A stretch of 64,000 nt of DNA from an uncultured Acidimicrobiales bacterium. GTDB lineage: Bacteria; Actinomycetota; Acidimicrobiia; Acidimicrobiales; Bin134. Location of the stretch: contig OX638350.1 in NCBI GenBank assembly GCA_951813325.1, forward strand, positions 2,399,954 to 2,463,953, given 5' to 3'. The notes beneath the pieces are model-generated. The model was not told the origin of the DNA, made no database searches, and saw nothing but the letters and a program-made list of their open reading frames with translations. Positions within the stretch are counted from its first letter, which is position 1, and every line of letters begins with the position of its first letter. The position numbers were made by a program, and so were the translations under genes. This document shows, in pieces, positions 39,522 to 47,297 of the stretch.

Positions 39522-39586
39522 AGGATTCGAACCTGCGACCTGATGATTAGAAGTCATCTGCTCTGTCCGGACTGAGCTACAGGGGC
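39512..39586 (-). tRNA. tRNA-Arg (TCT)
   Basis: On the minus strand: acceptor GCCCCTG pairs with CGGGGGC, D-arm GCTCAGTCCGGACAGAGC, anticodon stem-loop GATGACTTCTAATCATC with anticodon TCT, T-arm GCAGGTTCGAATCCTGC, discriminator G, no encoded CCA. The gene is intact even though an IS481-type element abuts its 3' end. Confidence 0.93.
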
Positions 39587-39724
39587 GGGCCAGCGCAATC
39601 GCCAGTCATTTTGAGTGTATTGCGCGGCGGGTTCGGGGTCGCGGCGGGTTTGGACGGGGGTGTACCAGGCCACCCATTGCTGGGCTGGAGGGTTGAGCAA
39701 GCTTAACTGTGTACTTTACCTATT

Positions 39725-40276
39725 ATGCCTTCGACGGTGAGAGCTCTCACCTGCCTCGTTACCGCCGCGTTGATCGCCGTCGCTTGTGGTGCCAGCGACG
39801 ACACCGCCATACCCGATCCGACCTCCGTACCTCTCGAGGCCACTGTCACCGCTGCCCAGGTGACTGCCGAGCCTTCGCCAGACACTCCCATTCCCACCGT
39901 CGCCGCTCCGACCGCGACAATTCCCGCTGACACACCTACCCCTGAGCCAACGCTCTATCTACATTCATCGGGATTGGCCTGCTACGGAGAGTACAGCCAG
40001 AGCTGGCACTACGACTTTTTTACTGGCGACGTAGTCGGATTCCCCACACCGGACGAAGCCGCGACTCATTGGTGGCAGAACGAATCCGAAGCCCGATGGT
40101 GGCACAGCCGAGATGGCACATCCAGCATCAGCGCAGAAGACCTGACCCAACACCCCAGCCAAGACAATTCCGTAGCGTTCCGTGATGCCAGAGGAAACGC
40201 TCAGATCTTGGTATACGCCACGCAGTTACAAGACAGCGGTTGGATCATCGACACCGGACAAGCCTGCCACTACTGA
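39725..40276 (+). CDS. predicted lipoprotein, unknown function
   Basis: A 183-residue secreted protein. The first 21 residues form a lipoprotein signal with lipobox LIAVAC (Cys21), then a Thr/Pro/Ala-rich linker (about residues 25-75), then a small globular part rich in Trp and His (SWHYDFFTGDVVGFPTPDEA, AATHWWQNESEARWWHSRDG) with two cysteines that could pair. The family is not recognised. TTGAGC and TTACCT, 17 nt apart and ending 3 nt before the ATG, could be a promoter of a leaderless transcript. It stands alone downstream of tRNA-Arg. Confidence 0.75.
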   Translation: MPSTVRALTCLVTAALIAVACGASDDTAIPDPTSVPLEATVTAAQVTAEPSPDTPIPTVAAPTATIPADTPTPEPTLYLHSSGLACYGEYSQSWHYDFFTGDVVGFPTPDEAATHWWQNESEARWWHSRDGTSSISAEDLTQHPSQDNSVAFRDARGNAQILVYATQLQDSGWIIDTGQACHY

Positions 40277-40307
40277 CGTGCGGTATGGCAGCGCTCCGCC
40301 GGTTGGC

Positions 40308-40529
40308 CTAGTCATCGGCCGCCTCCGAGGAGAGTGGTTCGCCTTGGGCTACGAGAGCTTCCACGGCCTCTCGGGTGAGTTCCATACGATCAGCAAGCTC
40401 GTCGATTGTGACAGCTCCGACCCTTAGGGCGTCGCCGAGGAACCGTCCGACATGTCCTCCGTCAGCGTGAGCGTCGAGAAGTCCTGTAGCTGTGCTACTC
40501 ACAGTTGTGACGGCGAAACCGTTTTTCAC
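40308..40529 (-). CDS. small hypothetical protein with a helix-turn-helix-like stretch
   Basis: A 73-residue frame from a GTG; its C-terminal half (VTIDELADRMELTREAVEAL) looks like a short HTH of the kind seen in antitoxins. GGGAG directly abuts the GTG, which is too close to be a good ribosome site, and the same frame stays open upstream to about 40634 without a better start, so the gene may be truncated at its 5' end. Not recognised; it could be a remnant. Confidence 0.35.
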   Translation of the reverse strand: MKNGFAVTTVSSTATGLLDAHADGGHVGRFLGDALRVGAVTIDELADRMELTREAVEALVAQGEPLSSEAADD

Positions 40530-40676
40530 CTCCCAGTCACGTCGGTCGAGGCCTCGGGTGCAGCGAATGATGGTGGCGCCAGCGCCGGGTTGTATTCGGC
40601 TGGTTGAGATGAACGTGTTGGTTTCATCGACGAATCAGCAACTCAAGCAAACTAAGGTGACGCCGATTCTGAATTC

Positions 40677-40693
40677 CTTGCACGTACTGCAAG
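40677..40693 (+). promoter_or_regulatory. palindrome upstream of the haloalkane dehalogenase gene
   Basis: CTTGCA-CGTAC-TGCAAG is a perfect 6-bp inverted repeat ending 18 nt before the ATG. Its position fits an operator that blocks transcription or early elongation. No adjacent regulator gene was found for it. Confidence 0.4.
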
Positions 40694-40711
40694 TGGGGGT
40701 AGCGTCGGGCC

Positions 40712-41653
40712 ATGGGTGATGTTGAGGTTTTGACTGCGGCGGGTGGGGTTGAGTTTGTTCGTACTCCGGAGGAGCGGTTTGGCGGGCTTGAGGGCTATTC
40801 GCATGAGCCGCGCTATGTCGATGTTGATGGGCTGCGGATGGGGTACGTGGTGGTGGAGCCGGATGGCGCGGATGACAACACTGCCACGTTTCTGCTGCTG
40901 CACGGGGAGCCGACGTGGGGGTACTTGTACCGAAAGATGATCTCGCCGCTTGTGGCGGCCGGATATCGGGCGGTGGTGCCTGATCTGATCGGGTTCGGAC
41001 GCTCGGACAAGCCGGTGGAGCGCTCGGCCTACACCTATGAGGGCCATGTGGAGTGGATGCGGGAGTTCCTGGCCGCCACTGCTGGCGAGCGGGGCACCGG
41101 GCCATTGCACTTGTTCGGCCAGGACTGGGGAGGGCTCATCGGCTTGCGAGTCGCGGCGGAGAACCCCGACGTATTCGACCGGCTGGTTTTGGCCAACACC
41201 TTCTTGCCCGAGGGCCAGGGCGGCGGCCCGGGCTTCGACTTCTGGCGCCAGTTCAGCCAAGACGTGGAGTTCCTCGACTGCGGCCGGCTGGTGGACAACG
41301 CCACCGCCACCGAGTTGAGCGAGACAGCTCAAGACGCCTACCGGGCACCGTTTCCCGAAGAGCTCTACATGGCCGGGGCCCGCCACTTCCCCTTGCTGGT
41401 GCCGGTCTACCCCGACGACCCCGCGGTCCCGGCCAACCAGGCGGCCTGGGAGGTGCTGGAACAGTGGGACAAGCCGGTTCTCACCTTGTGGGCCCCCGAC
41501 GACCCCGTGCTGGGCGCCGTGCAGGACACTCTGGCCGGGCGCATCCCCGGCGCCGCGGGCCAGCCCCACGCCCAGTTCCGCCCGGCCAGCCACTTCATCC
41601 AAGAAGATCAGGGCCCCGCGCTGGCCCATGCCATCACCGCGTGGCTGGGCTGA
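40712..41653 (+). CDS. haloalkane dehalogenase (alpha/beta hydrolase)
   Basis: A 313-residue HLD subfamily I-type enzyme. It has the oxyanion/halide motif LLHGEPTWGYLYRK, the strand VVPDLIGFGRSDKP, the nucleophile elbow LFGQDWGGLIGL (Asp138, halide-binding Trp139), an acid candidate at Asp263/264 (WAPDDPVLG) and the base His294 (ASHFIQED). It would hydrolyse the carbon-halogen bond of a haloalkane to an alcohol and halide in the cytoplasm. It stands alone between accessory DNA and tRNA genes. An epoxide hydrolase-like role is less likely because of the GQDWGG elbow and the HGEPTW motif. Confidence 0.85.
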   Translation: MGDVEVLTAAGGVEFVRTPEERFGGLEGYSHEPRYVDVDGLRMGYVVVEPDGADDNTATFLLLHGEPTWGYLYRKMISPLVAAGYRAVVPDLIGFGRSDKPVERSAYTYEGHVEWMREFLAATAGERGTGPLHLFGQDWGGLIGLRVAAENPDVFDRLVLANTFLPEGQGGGPGFDFWRQFSQDVEFLDCGRLVDNATATELSETAQDAYRAPFPEELYMAGARHFPLLVPVYPDDPAVPANQAAWEVLEQWDKPVLTLWAPDDPVLGAVQDTLAGRIPGAAGQPHAQFRPASHFIQEDQGPALAHAITAWLG

Positions 41654-41712
41654 TACCGTCGCCAAACGGTTTCCCCGTCTTCGGACTCTCGCTCTAGACT
41701 GACCAGGCCATG

Positions 41713-41791
41713 CGGGCCGTAGCTCAGTTAGGTTAGAGCGCCGGGTTGTGGTCCCGGAGGTCGGGGGTTCAAATCCCCTCGGTCCGCCCAG
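41713..41791 (+). tRNA. tRNA-His (GTG)
   Basis: An extra G at 41713 faces the discriminator C, the hallmark of tRNA-His. Acceptor CGGGCCG pairs with CGGTCCG (one G.U), the anticodon loop TTGTGGT gives GTG, the T-arm is GGGGGTTCAAATCCCCT, and CCA is encoded at 41789-41791. Confidence 0.94.
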
Positions 41792-41795
41792 CAAG

Positions 41796-41868
41796 CCCCT
41801 CTAGCTCAATTGGCAGAGCAACGGACTCTTAATCCGCAGGTTCTGGGTTCAAGTCCCAGGGGGGGTAC
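41796..41868 (+). tRNA. tRNA-Lys (CTT)
   Basis: Acceptor GCCCCTC pairs with GGGGGGT, D-arm GCTCAATTGGCAGAGC, anticodon loop CTCTTAA gives CTT, T-arm CTGGGTTCAAGTCCCAG, discriminator A, no CCA. It lies 4 nt after the tRNA-His CCA, so both are one transcript. Confidence 0.94.
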
Positions 41869-41884
41869 TCGATGACATGCCTTC

Positions 41885-42187
41885 TCACGGGAGGATGTTG
41901 TGATTGCCAATTCGCAGCCACACGACATGGCGCTTGCCATGAGTCTGCTGAGGGCCCCATGCAAAGGTCGCCCGGCCGTCTGGGGCCCATGTCATTTCTT
42001 AGACACCGGAAACGCCCTTCAGTTTCTTGACGCGCAAGCCTGAACGGAACCATCTGAGATGTCCTTCTTCCATATCGGCCAGGTCGGCTACGAAATGCTG
42101 CAACCGGACTTCGAAGAGAGAGACCTGTGCCAGGGTCAGCCGTTTGAGATTGCGCAGGAAGGAGGGGCTCTCAAAGTGAGTCGGCAC
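41885..42187 (-). pseudogene. RelE/HigB-like toxin gene broken by an internal stop
   Basis: From a GTG at 42187 the frame reads PTHFESPSFLRNLKRLT, then FRSGLRVKKLKGVSGV, a TAA at 42001-41999, and continues in the same frame EMTWAPDGRATFAWG, then GKRHVVWLRIGNHNILP and TGA at 41885. The joined sequence, about 100 residues, matches a small cytotoxic mRNA-interferase-like family in which the broken spot is normally VYEMTW or VFEMTW, so a Tyr codon (TAC/TAT) has become TAA. It follows a small antitoxin-like gene by 22 nt. Loss of the toxin tail should abolish activity. Confidence 0.6.
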
Positions 42188-42209
42188 GTGTACGGGGTTC
42201 TGGTGTCAG

Positions 42210-42413
42210 CTATTGAGAGGACCCGTTTCGCCGCGCTCGCATTGCGGCGATGAAGTCCTCGGTGCTGGCGTGAAACTCGCCCTCGTCAAGATCGGCTGCG
42301 GGCCCAATACCAGTGTCGGCGTCGATATCTGCGAGTGACAGGTTCTCGGGCTGCGTATCTTTGCGCTGGTTGCGGGCCGAACGAAGCCAGCGCTTTAGAT
42401 GCAAGACAGCCAT
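42210..42413 (-). CDS. small antitoxin-like protein
   Basis: A 67-residue protein starting from an ATG preceded by GGAGG with 7 nt spacing. It is basic at the start (MAVLHLKRWLRSARNQRKD) and acidic later (ADLDEGEFHASTEDFIAAM). It is encoded just upstream of the broken toxin and in the same direction, so it is the likely antitoxin. The family is not recognised by sequence alone; the call rests on context. An upstream GTG at 42446 is less well supported. Confidence 0.5.
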   Translation of the reverse strand: MAVLHLKRWLRSARNQRKDTQPENLSLADIDADTGIGPAADLDEGEFHASTEDFIAAMRARRNGSSQ

Positions 42414-42536
42414 TGCCTGTCCTCCAGAGTCAACTCGGTTCCTCACTCTACCCCGACGGGGTCCTCAAACCGGACGGCCGACCCTGGTTTGGATTCAACG
42501 CAGGCAATCGCCATTTCTTCGTGCTACAGTGACACT

Positions 42537-42553
42537 GTTCCGCATTGCGGTAC
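42537..42553 (+). promoter_or_regulatory. IclR-type operator before the corrinoid operon
   Basis: gttccgcattgcggtac differs by one base from the perfect palindrome gttccgcattgcggaac upstream of the IclR-family gene at 60627; the 16 nt ctgttccgcattgcgg are identical at both places. It lies 57 nt before the first gene. A TACAGT at 42525-42530 could be the -10 box, which would put the operator at the start of transcription. Confidence 0.65.
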
Positions 42554-42609
42554 TGGTCCACAGTATGGAACCCGCCTTGGGATCCAGCACCACAGAAGGA
42601 GTGTGTCGA

Positions 42610-43311
<702 letters not shown>

Positions 43312-43313
43312 TC

Positions 43314-43919
43314 ATGAACCGGGTGCTGGTGGTGGGCTGCGGAGCGTTGGCCAAGGAGTTCCGCCACCTCATCACAGCCCTCGACCGCAACAACAGCTCC
43401 GCCATCGACCTGGAGTGCCTGCCGGCCAAGCTGCACAACCGTCCCGAGCTGATTCCCGAGGCGGTGCGGGAGCGGGTTCGGGCCGCCCGCGGCCGCTACC
43501 GCTCCGTCTTGGTGGGCTACGCCGACTGCGGCACCGGGGGCCTGCTCGACAAAGTGTGCCAAGAGGAGGGAGTGGAGCGCCTCCCCGGCCCCCACTGCTA
43601 TGAGCTCTACGCCGGGGCCGAGACCTTCGCCCAGCTACACGCGCAGGAGCTGGGAACGCTGTATTTGACCGACTATCTGGTGCGGCACTTCGAGCGCCTG
43701 ATATTGGAGGGGCTAGGCATCTCGGACCATCCCGAACTTCAAGAGATCTATTTCAACAACTACACCCGGCTGGTGCACCTGTCACAGGCGCCCGACCCCG
43801 AACTGGATCGATTGGCCCGACGAGCGGCCGACCGCCTGGGGCTGCGCTTCGAGAGGGTGGCCACCGGCTATGGAGGTTTGGTCGATGCGCTGGTAGAGAT
43901 CCGGGAGCGAGCCGCGTGA
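43314..43919 (+). CDS. DUF1638 domain-containing protein
   Basis: A 201-residue protein beginning VLVVGCGALAKEFRHLI. It contains LVGYADCGTGGLLDKVCQEE and PGPHCYELYAG, cysteine-containing segments typical of DUF1638. The family is regularly encoded beside corrinoid proteins and MttB-like methyltransferases, which suggests an accessory role in corrinoid or metal handling, but no activity is established. It starts 2 nt after the corrinoid gene stop and overlaps the next gene by 4 nt. Confidence 0.85.
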   Translation: MNRVLVVGCGALAKEFRHLITALDRNNSSAIDLECLPAKLHNRPELIPEAVRERVRAARGRYRSVLVGYADCGTGGLLDKVCQEEGVERLPGPHCYELYAGAETFAQLHAQELGTLYLTDYLVRHFERLILEGLGISDHPELQEIYFNNYTRLVHLSQAPDPELDRLARRAADRLGLRFERVATGYGGLVDALVEIRERAA

Positions 43920-44332
43920 GTCGGCGGCGGGGGAGTAACGGCAACCTAGTGGTGATCTGTTGGCGGGACATCCCCGCTCAGGTAAACGCCGGCTCGGGAT
44001 CTTCAAAAATCCAGCGCATCCTCCCCCGCCGCTTCCAACGGGCCATCGACCGGGCCGCCATGGTGGCCGGCAAGACCCAGGCATCAGAGTATGTGGGCGA
44101 ATGGCGTCGGAGATTGATACCCGGCGATCCCGCCGATCCCGAGAGCGCCGCCCTGCGGGCGGCCGAGGAGATCGAAGCCGCGTTCCCGCTGGAGCGGCTC
44201 GATACCTTCGTGGCCACCGGCGGCTGGGATCCAGAGACTGGCGAGCCGGCACCTGAGCGCATCGAGCCATCAGATACGGCCAGCGCAAACGACCATTCCG
44301 CAACCGTGAGTCCCCAGGAGGCGGCAACGTGA
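43916..44332 (+). CDS. small protein of the virulence-factor (PF13769) family
   Basis: A 138-residue protein. The conserved part is LVVICWRDIPAQVNAGSG, then SKIQRILPRRFQRAIDRAAM and ASEYVGEWRR, which matches a small domain labelled virulence factor that recurs in operons with DUF1638 and methyl-folate methyltransferases. The name comes from a plant-pathogen screen and tells nothing about the role here; an accessory role in methyl transfer is an inference from context. Starts with GTG overlapping the preceding stop and ends with a 4-nt overlap. Confidence 0.75.
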   Translation: MSRRRGSNGNLVVICWRDIPAQVNAGSGSSKIQRILPRRFQRAIDRAAMVAGKTQASEYVGEWRRRLIPGDPADPESAALRAAEEIEAAFPLERLDTFVATGGWDPETGEPAPERIEPSDTASANDHSATVSPQEAAT

Positions 44333-45231
44333 CCGAAACCGTGATCAGCTCGGCGACCAAAGAGGTGGTGATCGGGTTCGGCCGCCCGTTCGTGATGGTC
44401 GGCGAGCGGATCAACCCCACCGGGCGCAAGCTGCTGACCGAGGAGATGAAAATCGGTGACTTCAGCCGGGTGGAGGCCGACGCTCTGGCCCAGGTGGCCG
44501 CCGGCGCCCACATGCTGGACGTGAACGCCGGCATCCCTCTGGCCGATGAGCCCGCTCTTTTGGCCCGGGCGATCAAGCTGGTGCAGTCGGTGACCGACGT
44601 GCCTCTTTCCATCGACTCGTCGATCACCGAGGCGCTGGAGGCGGGCATCGCCGTGTACGACGGCAAGCCACTGATCAACTCGGTTACCGGGGAGGACGAG
44701 GTGCTGGAGCGGGTGCTGCCGCTGGTGGCCCGCCACGGCGCCGCGGTGGTGGCCATCTCCAACGACGAGACCGGCATCAGCGAGGATCCCGACGTCCGCT
44801 TCGAGGTGGCCCGCAAGATCGTGGAGCGGGCCGCCGACCACGGCATCCCCCGCTCCGACGTGGTGGTCGATCCCTTGGTCATGCCCATCGGGGCCATGGG
44901 AACCGCCGGCCAGCAAGTGTTCCGCCTGGTCCGGCGAATTCGCGAGGAACTCGGGGTGAACACCACCTGCGGAGCCAGCAACGTGAGCTTCGGCCTGCCC
45001 AACCGCCACTCGATAACCGGCACCTTTTTGGCCATGGCCATCGGCGCGGGGATGACCTCTGCCATCATGAACCCGCTGCACGCCGAGGTGAAGCAGGCGG
45101 TGATGGCCGCCGATGTGCTGGCCGGACACGATCAGGACTGCATGGCATGGATTGCCGAGAATCGGGACCCGACCGCCACCGGGGAGGGGGCTGCCCGCCG
45201 TCGAGGGGGACGCCGCCGGGCTGCAGTATGA
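44329..45231 (+). CDS. methyltetrahydrofolate:corrinoid methyltransferase-type protein (pterin-binding domain)
   Basis: A 300-residue TIM-barrel of the dihydropteroate-synthase-like pterin-binding family, as in MtgA, AcsE and the folate domain of MetH. The signature MVGERINPTGRKLL is followed by AHMLDVNAGIP, VPLSIDSSI, PLINSVTGE and VVVDPLVMPIG, which line the pterin pocket. Next to a corrinoid protein it most likely moves the methyl group from methyl-cobalamin to tetrahydrofolate. True folate-synthesis FolP is unlikely. The ATG/stop overlaps on both sides show tight coupling. Confidence 0.88.
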   Translation: MTETVISSATKEVVIGFGRPFVMVGERINPTGRKLLTEEMKIGDFSRVEADALAQVAAGAHMLDVNAGIPLADEPALLARAIKLVQSVTDVPLSIDSSITEALEAGIAVYDGKPLINSVTGEDEVLERVLPLVARHGAAVVAISNDETGISEDPDVRFEVARKIVERAADHGIPRSDVVVDPLVMPIGAMGTAGQQVFRLVRRIREELGVNTTCGASNVSFGLPNRHSITGTFLAMAIGAGMTSAIMNPLHAEVKQAVMAADVLAGHDQDCMAWIAENRDPTATGEGAARRRGGRRRAAV

Positions 45232-47297
45232 GCCTAGAACACCGAGTGGTGTTCACCCCCAGCGGCATCGAGGCGGACGCCCCTGAGGGATCGACGGTGC
45301 TCGACGCCGCCCGTGGCGCCGGGGTGGATATCGACTCGGTGTGCGGGGGCCGGGGGCTGTGCGGCCGCTGCCAGATCGTCCCCAGCACCGGCCAGTTCGC
45401 CAAGTGGGGGTTGACCAGCTCCGATGAGGCCCTGTCGCCGCCCGGTCCCACCGAACTCGACTACCGGGGCCGGCGGCCGCTGGGGCTCGGTCATCGGCTG
45501 AGCTGCCAGGCCGCCGTGTTGGGCGACGCGGTGATCGATGTTCCCGCCCAGAGCCAGGTGCACAGCCCGGTGGTGCGCAAGGCCATCGACCTGGGGGAGA
45601 TCACCGTCGACCCGGTGGTGACCCTCCACTATCTGGAGCTGGCCACCGCCGAGTTGGGCGATGAGATCTCCGACGCGGAGCGGGTGGTCGAGGCCTTGGC
45701 CGCCGATTGGGGGCTGTGTGGCGTGGCGGTTCCGGTCACTGCCCTGGCCGCGCTGTCTTGGGCCATCGCCGAGGGGAAAGGGGCGGTCACCGCGGTGGTT
45801 CACACCCGGCTGTGGGGCCCAGAGGCCGACAACGACACCGCGGTCGTGCAACGACAGGTGCTCACCGTGCGACCGGGCTACTTCGACGAGGCCTACGGCG
45901 TGGCGGTAGACGTGGGCTCCACCACCGTGGCCGGTTACCTGCTGGATCTGGCCACCGGCGAGGTGGCCGCCACCGCAGGTCGCATGAACCCGCAGATTCG
46001 GTTTGGCGAAGACCTGATGAGCCGGGTGTCCTTCGCCATGCTCAACCCCGGGGGCACGGCCGAGCTGACCAGGGCGGTGCGAGCGACCATCAACGAGCTG
46101 ATCGGTGAGCTGTGCGATTCCGCCGGCGTCGACCAGGGCGGCGTCTGCGATGTGGTCGTGGTGGGAAACCCGATCATGCACCACTTGGTGCTGGGCATCG
46201 ACCCGACCCCGCTGGGAGTAGCACCGTTCACCCTGGCGGTGCGCGACGGGGTGTGGGCCATGGCCGCCGACATCGGCGTGGACCTGCCCGGCACCGCCCT
46301 CTACGTGGGGCCGTGCATCGCCGGCCATGTGGGGGCCGACGCAGTGGCCGCCATGTTGGCCGAGGGGCCGCACCGGTCGGAGAGCCCCCAACTGCTGGTG
46401 GATGTGGGCACCAACGCCGAGATCATCCTCGGCGACGGCCACCAGGTGTGGGCCGCCTCCAGCCCCACCGGACCAGCTTTCGAAGGGGCCCAGATCAGCT
46501 GCGGACAGCGGGCCACTGCCGGAGCAATCGAGCGGGTGCGGATCGACCCCGCCACGCTGGAGCCCCGTTTCAAGGTGATCGGCTGCGATCTGTGGTCCGA
46601 CGACCCCGGCTTTGCCGACTCGCTGGGATCGCTGGAGGTGTCCGGAGTGTGCGGGTCGGGCATCATCGAGTTGATCGCTGAGATGTTCCTCGTCGGGATC
46701 ATCGACGATCGGGGGTTCATCCGGGGCGAACTGGCCGAGCGCAACTATCGCATCTCCCCCTTCCGCCGGGCGTATGCCTATGTGCTCCAGACCGAGCCGG
46801 TACTTCTGAAGGTGACCCAGAAAGATGTGCAGGAGGTGCAGCTGGCCAAGGCCGCCCTGCGAGCCGGGATCGATCTGCTAACCGGGCGCGCCGGTATCGA
46901 CGAAGTGGCCGACGTTCGGCTGGCCGGCGCGTTCGGCACCCACATCAGCCCAGTCCATGCCATGGTGCTGGGGCTCGTGCCCGATGGACCGGTGGACGGG
47001 GTCAAGGCAGTGGGCAATGCCTCGGGCGCGGGAGCGGCTCGGATGCTGGTGTCGGGGATCCAGCGGGCCGAGGCCGAGCAGGCCGCCCGGGCGGTGGTCA
47101 AGATCGAGACTGCCACCGAGGCCCGTTTCCAAGAGCTGTTCGTGGCCGCCATGTCGCTGCCTCATAACACCGCCCCCACCCCCCACCTGGAGCAGGCTGT
47201 GGATTTGCCCCCGCGTCCGGCAGCCGATAGCGAAGCTGCCGGAACCAAGCGGCGGCGGTCGAGCCGGGAGCGACGAGAAATGCAGGAGCGGCAATGA
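45228..47297 (+). CDS. corrinoid activation protein, ASKHA/DUF4445 with N-terminal 2Fe-2S domain (RamA-like)
   Basis: A 689-residue protein. The N-terminal ferredoxin domain has SVCGGRGLCGRC (Cys39, Cys45, Cys48) and a fourth cysteine at Cys93 (RLSCQAAV). The rest is an ASKHA ATPase-like fold: GVAVDVGSTTVAGYLLDL, VVVVGNPIMHHLVLGI, LLVDVGTNAEIILGDG and LAGAFGTHI. The family reduces inactive Co(II) corrinoid back to Co(I) with ATP. Such repair is needed because Co(I) is oxidised by accident, particularly in air. The tail (KRRRSSRERREMQER) is basic. Confidence 0.88.
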   Translation: MSLEHRVVFTPSGIEADAPEGSTVLDAARGAGVDIDSVCGGRGLCGRCQIVPSTGQFAKWGLTSSDEALSPPGPTELDYRGRRPLGLGHRLSCQAAVLGDAVIDVPAQSQVHSPVVRKAIDLGEITVDPVVTLHYLELATAELGDEISDAERVVEALAADWGLCGVAVPVTALAALSWAIAEGKGAVTAVVHTRLWGPEADNDTAVVQRQVLTVRPGYFDEAYGVAVDVGSTTVAGYLLDLATGEVAATAGRMNPQIRFGEDLMSRVSFAMLNPGGTAELTRAVRATINELIGELCDSAGVDQGGVCDVVVVGNPIMHHLVLGIDPTPLGVAPFTLAVRDGVWAMAADIGVDLPGTALYVGPCIAGHVGADAVAAMLAEGPHRSESPQLLVDVGTNAEIILGDGHQVWAASSPTGPAFEGAQISCGQRATAGAIERVRIDPATLEPRFKVIGCDLWSDDPGFADSLGSLEVSGVCGSGIIELIAEMFLVGIIDDRGFIRGELAERNYRISPFRRAYAYVLQTEPVLLKVTQKDVQEVQLAKAALRAGIDLLTGRAGIDEVADVRLAGAFGTHISPVHAMVLGLVPDGPVDGVKAVGNASGAGAARMLVSGIQRAEAEQAARAVVKIETATEARFQELFVAAMSLPHNTAPTPHLEQAVDLPPRPAADSEAAGTKRRRSSRERREMQERQ

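Noticed and set aside
42313..42609. Upstream extension of the corrinoid protein frame
   Set aside because: The family start and a ribosome site fit the ATG at 42610; the extension covers the operator and an oppositely directed antitoxin gene.
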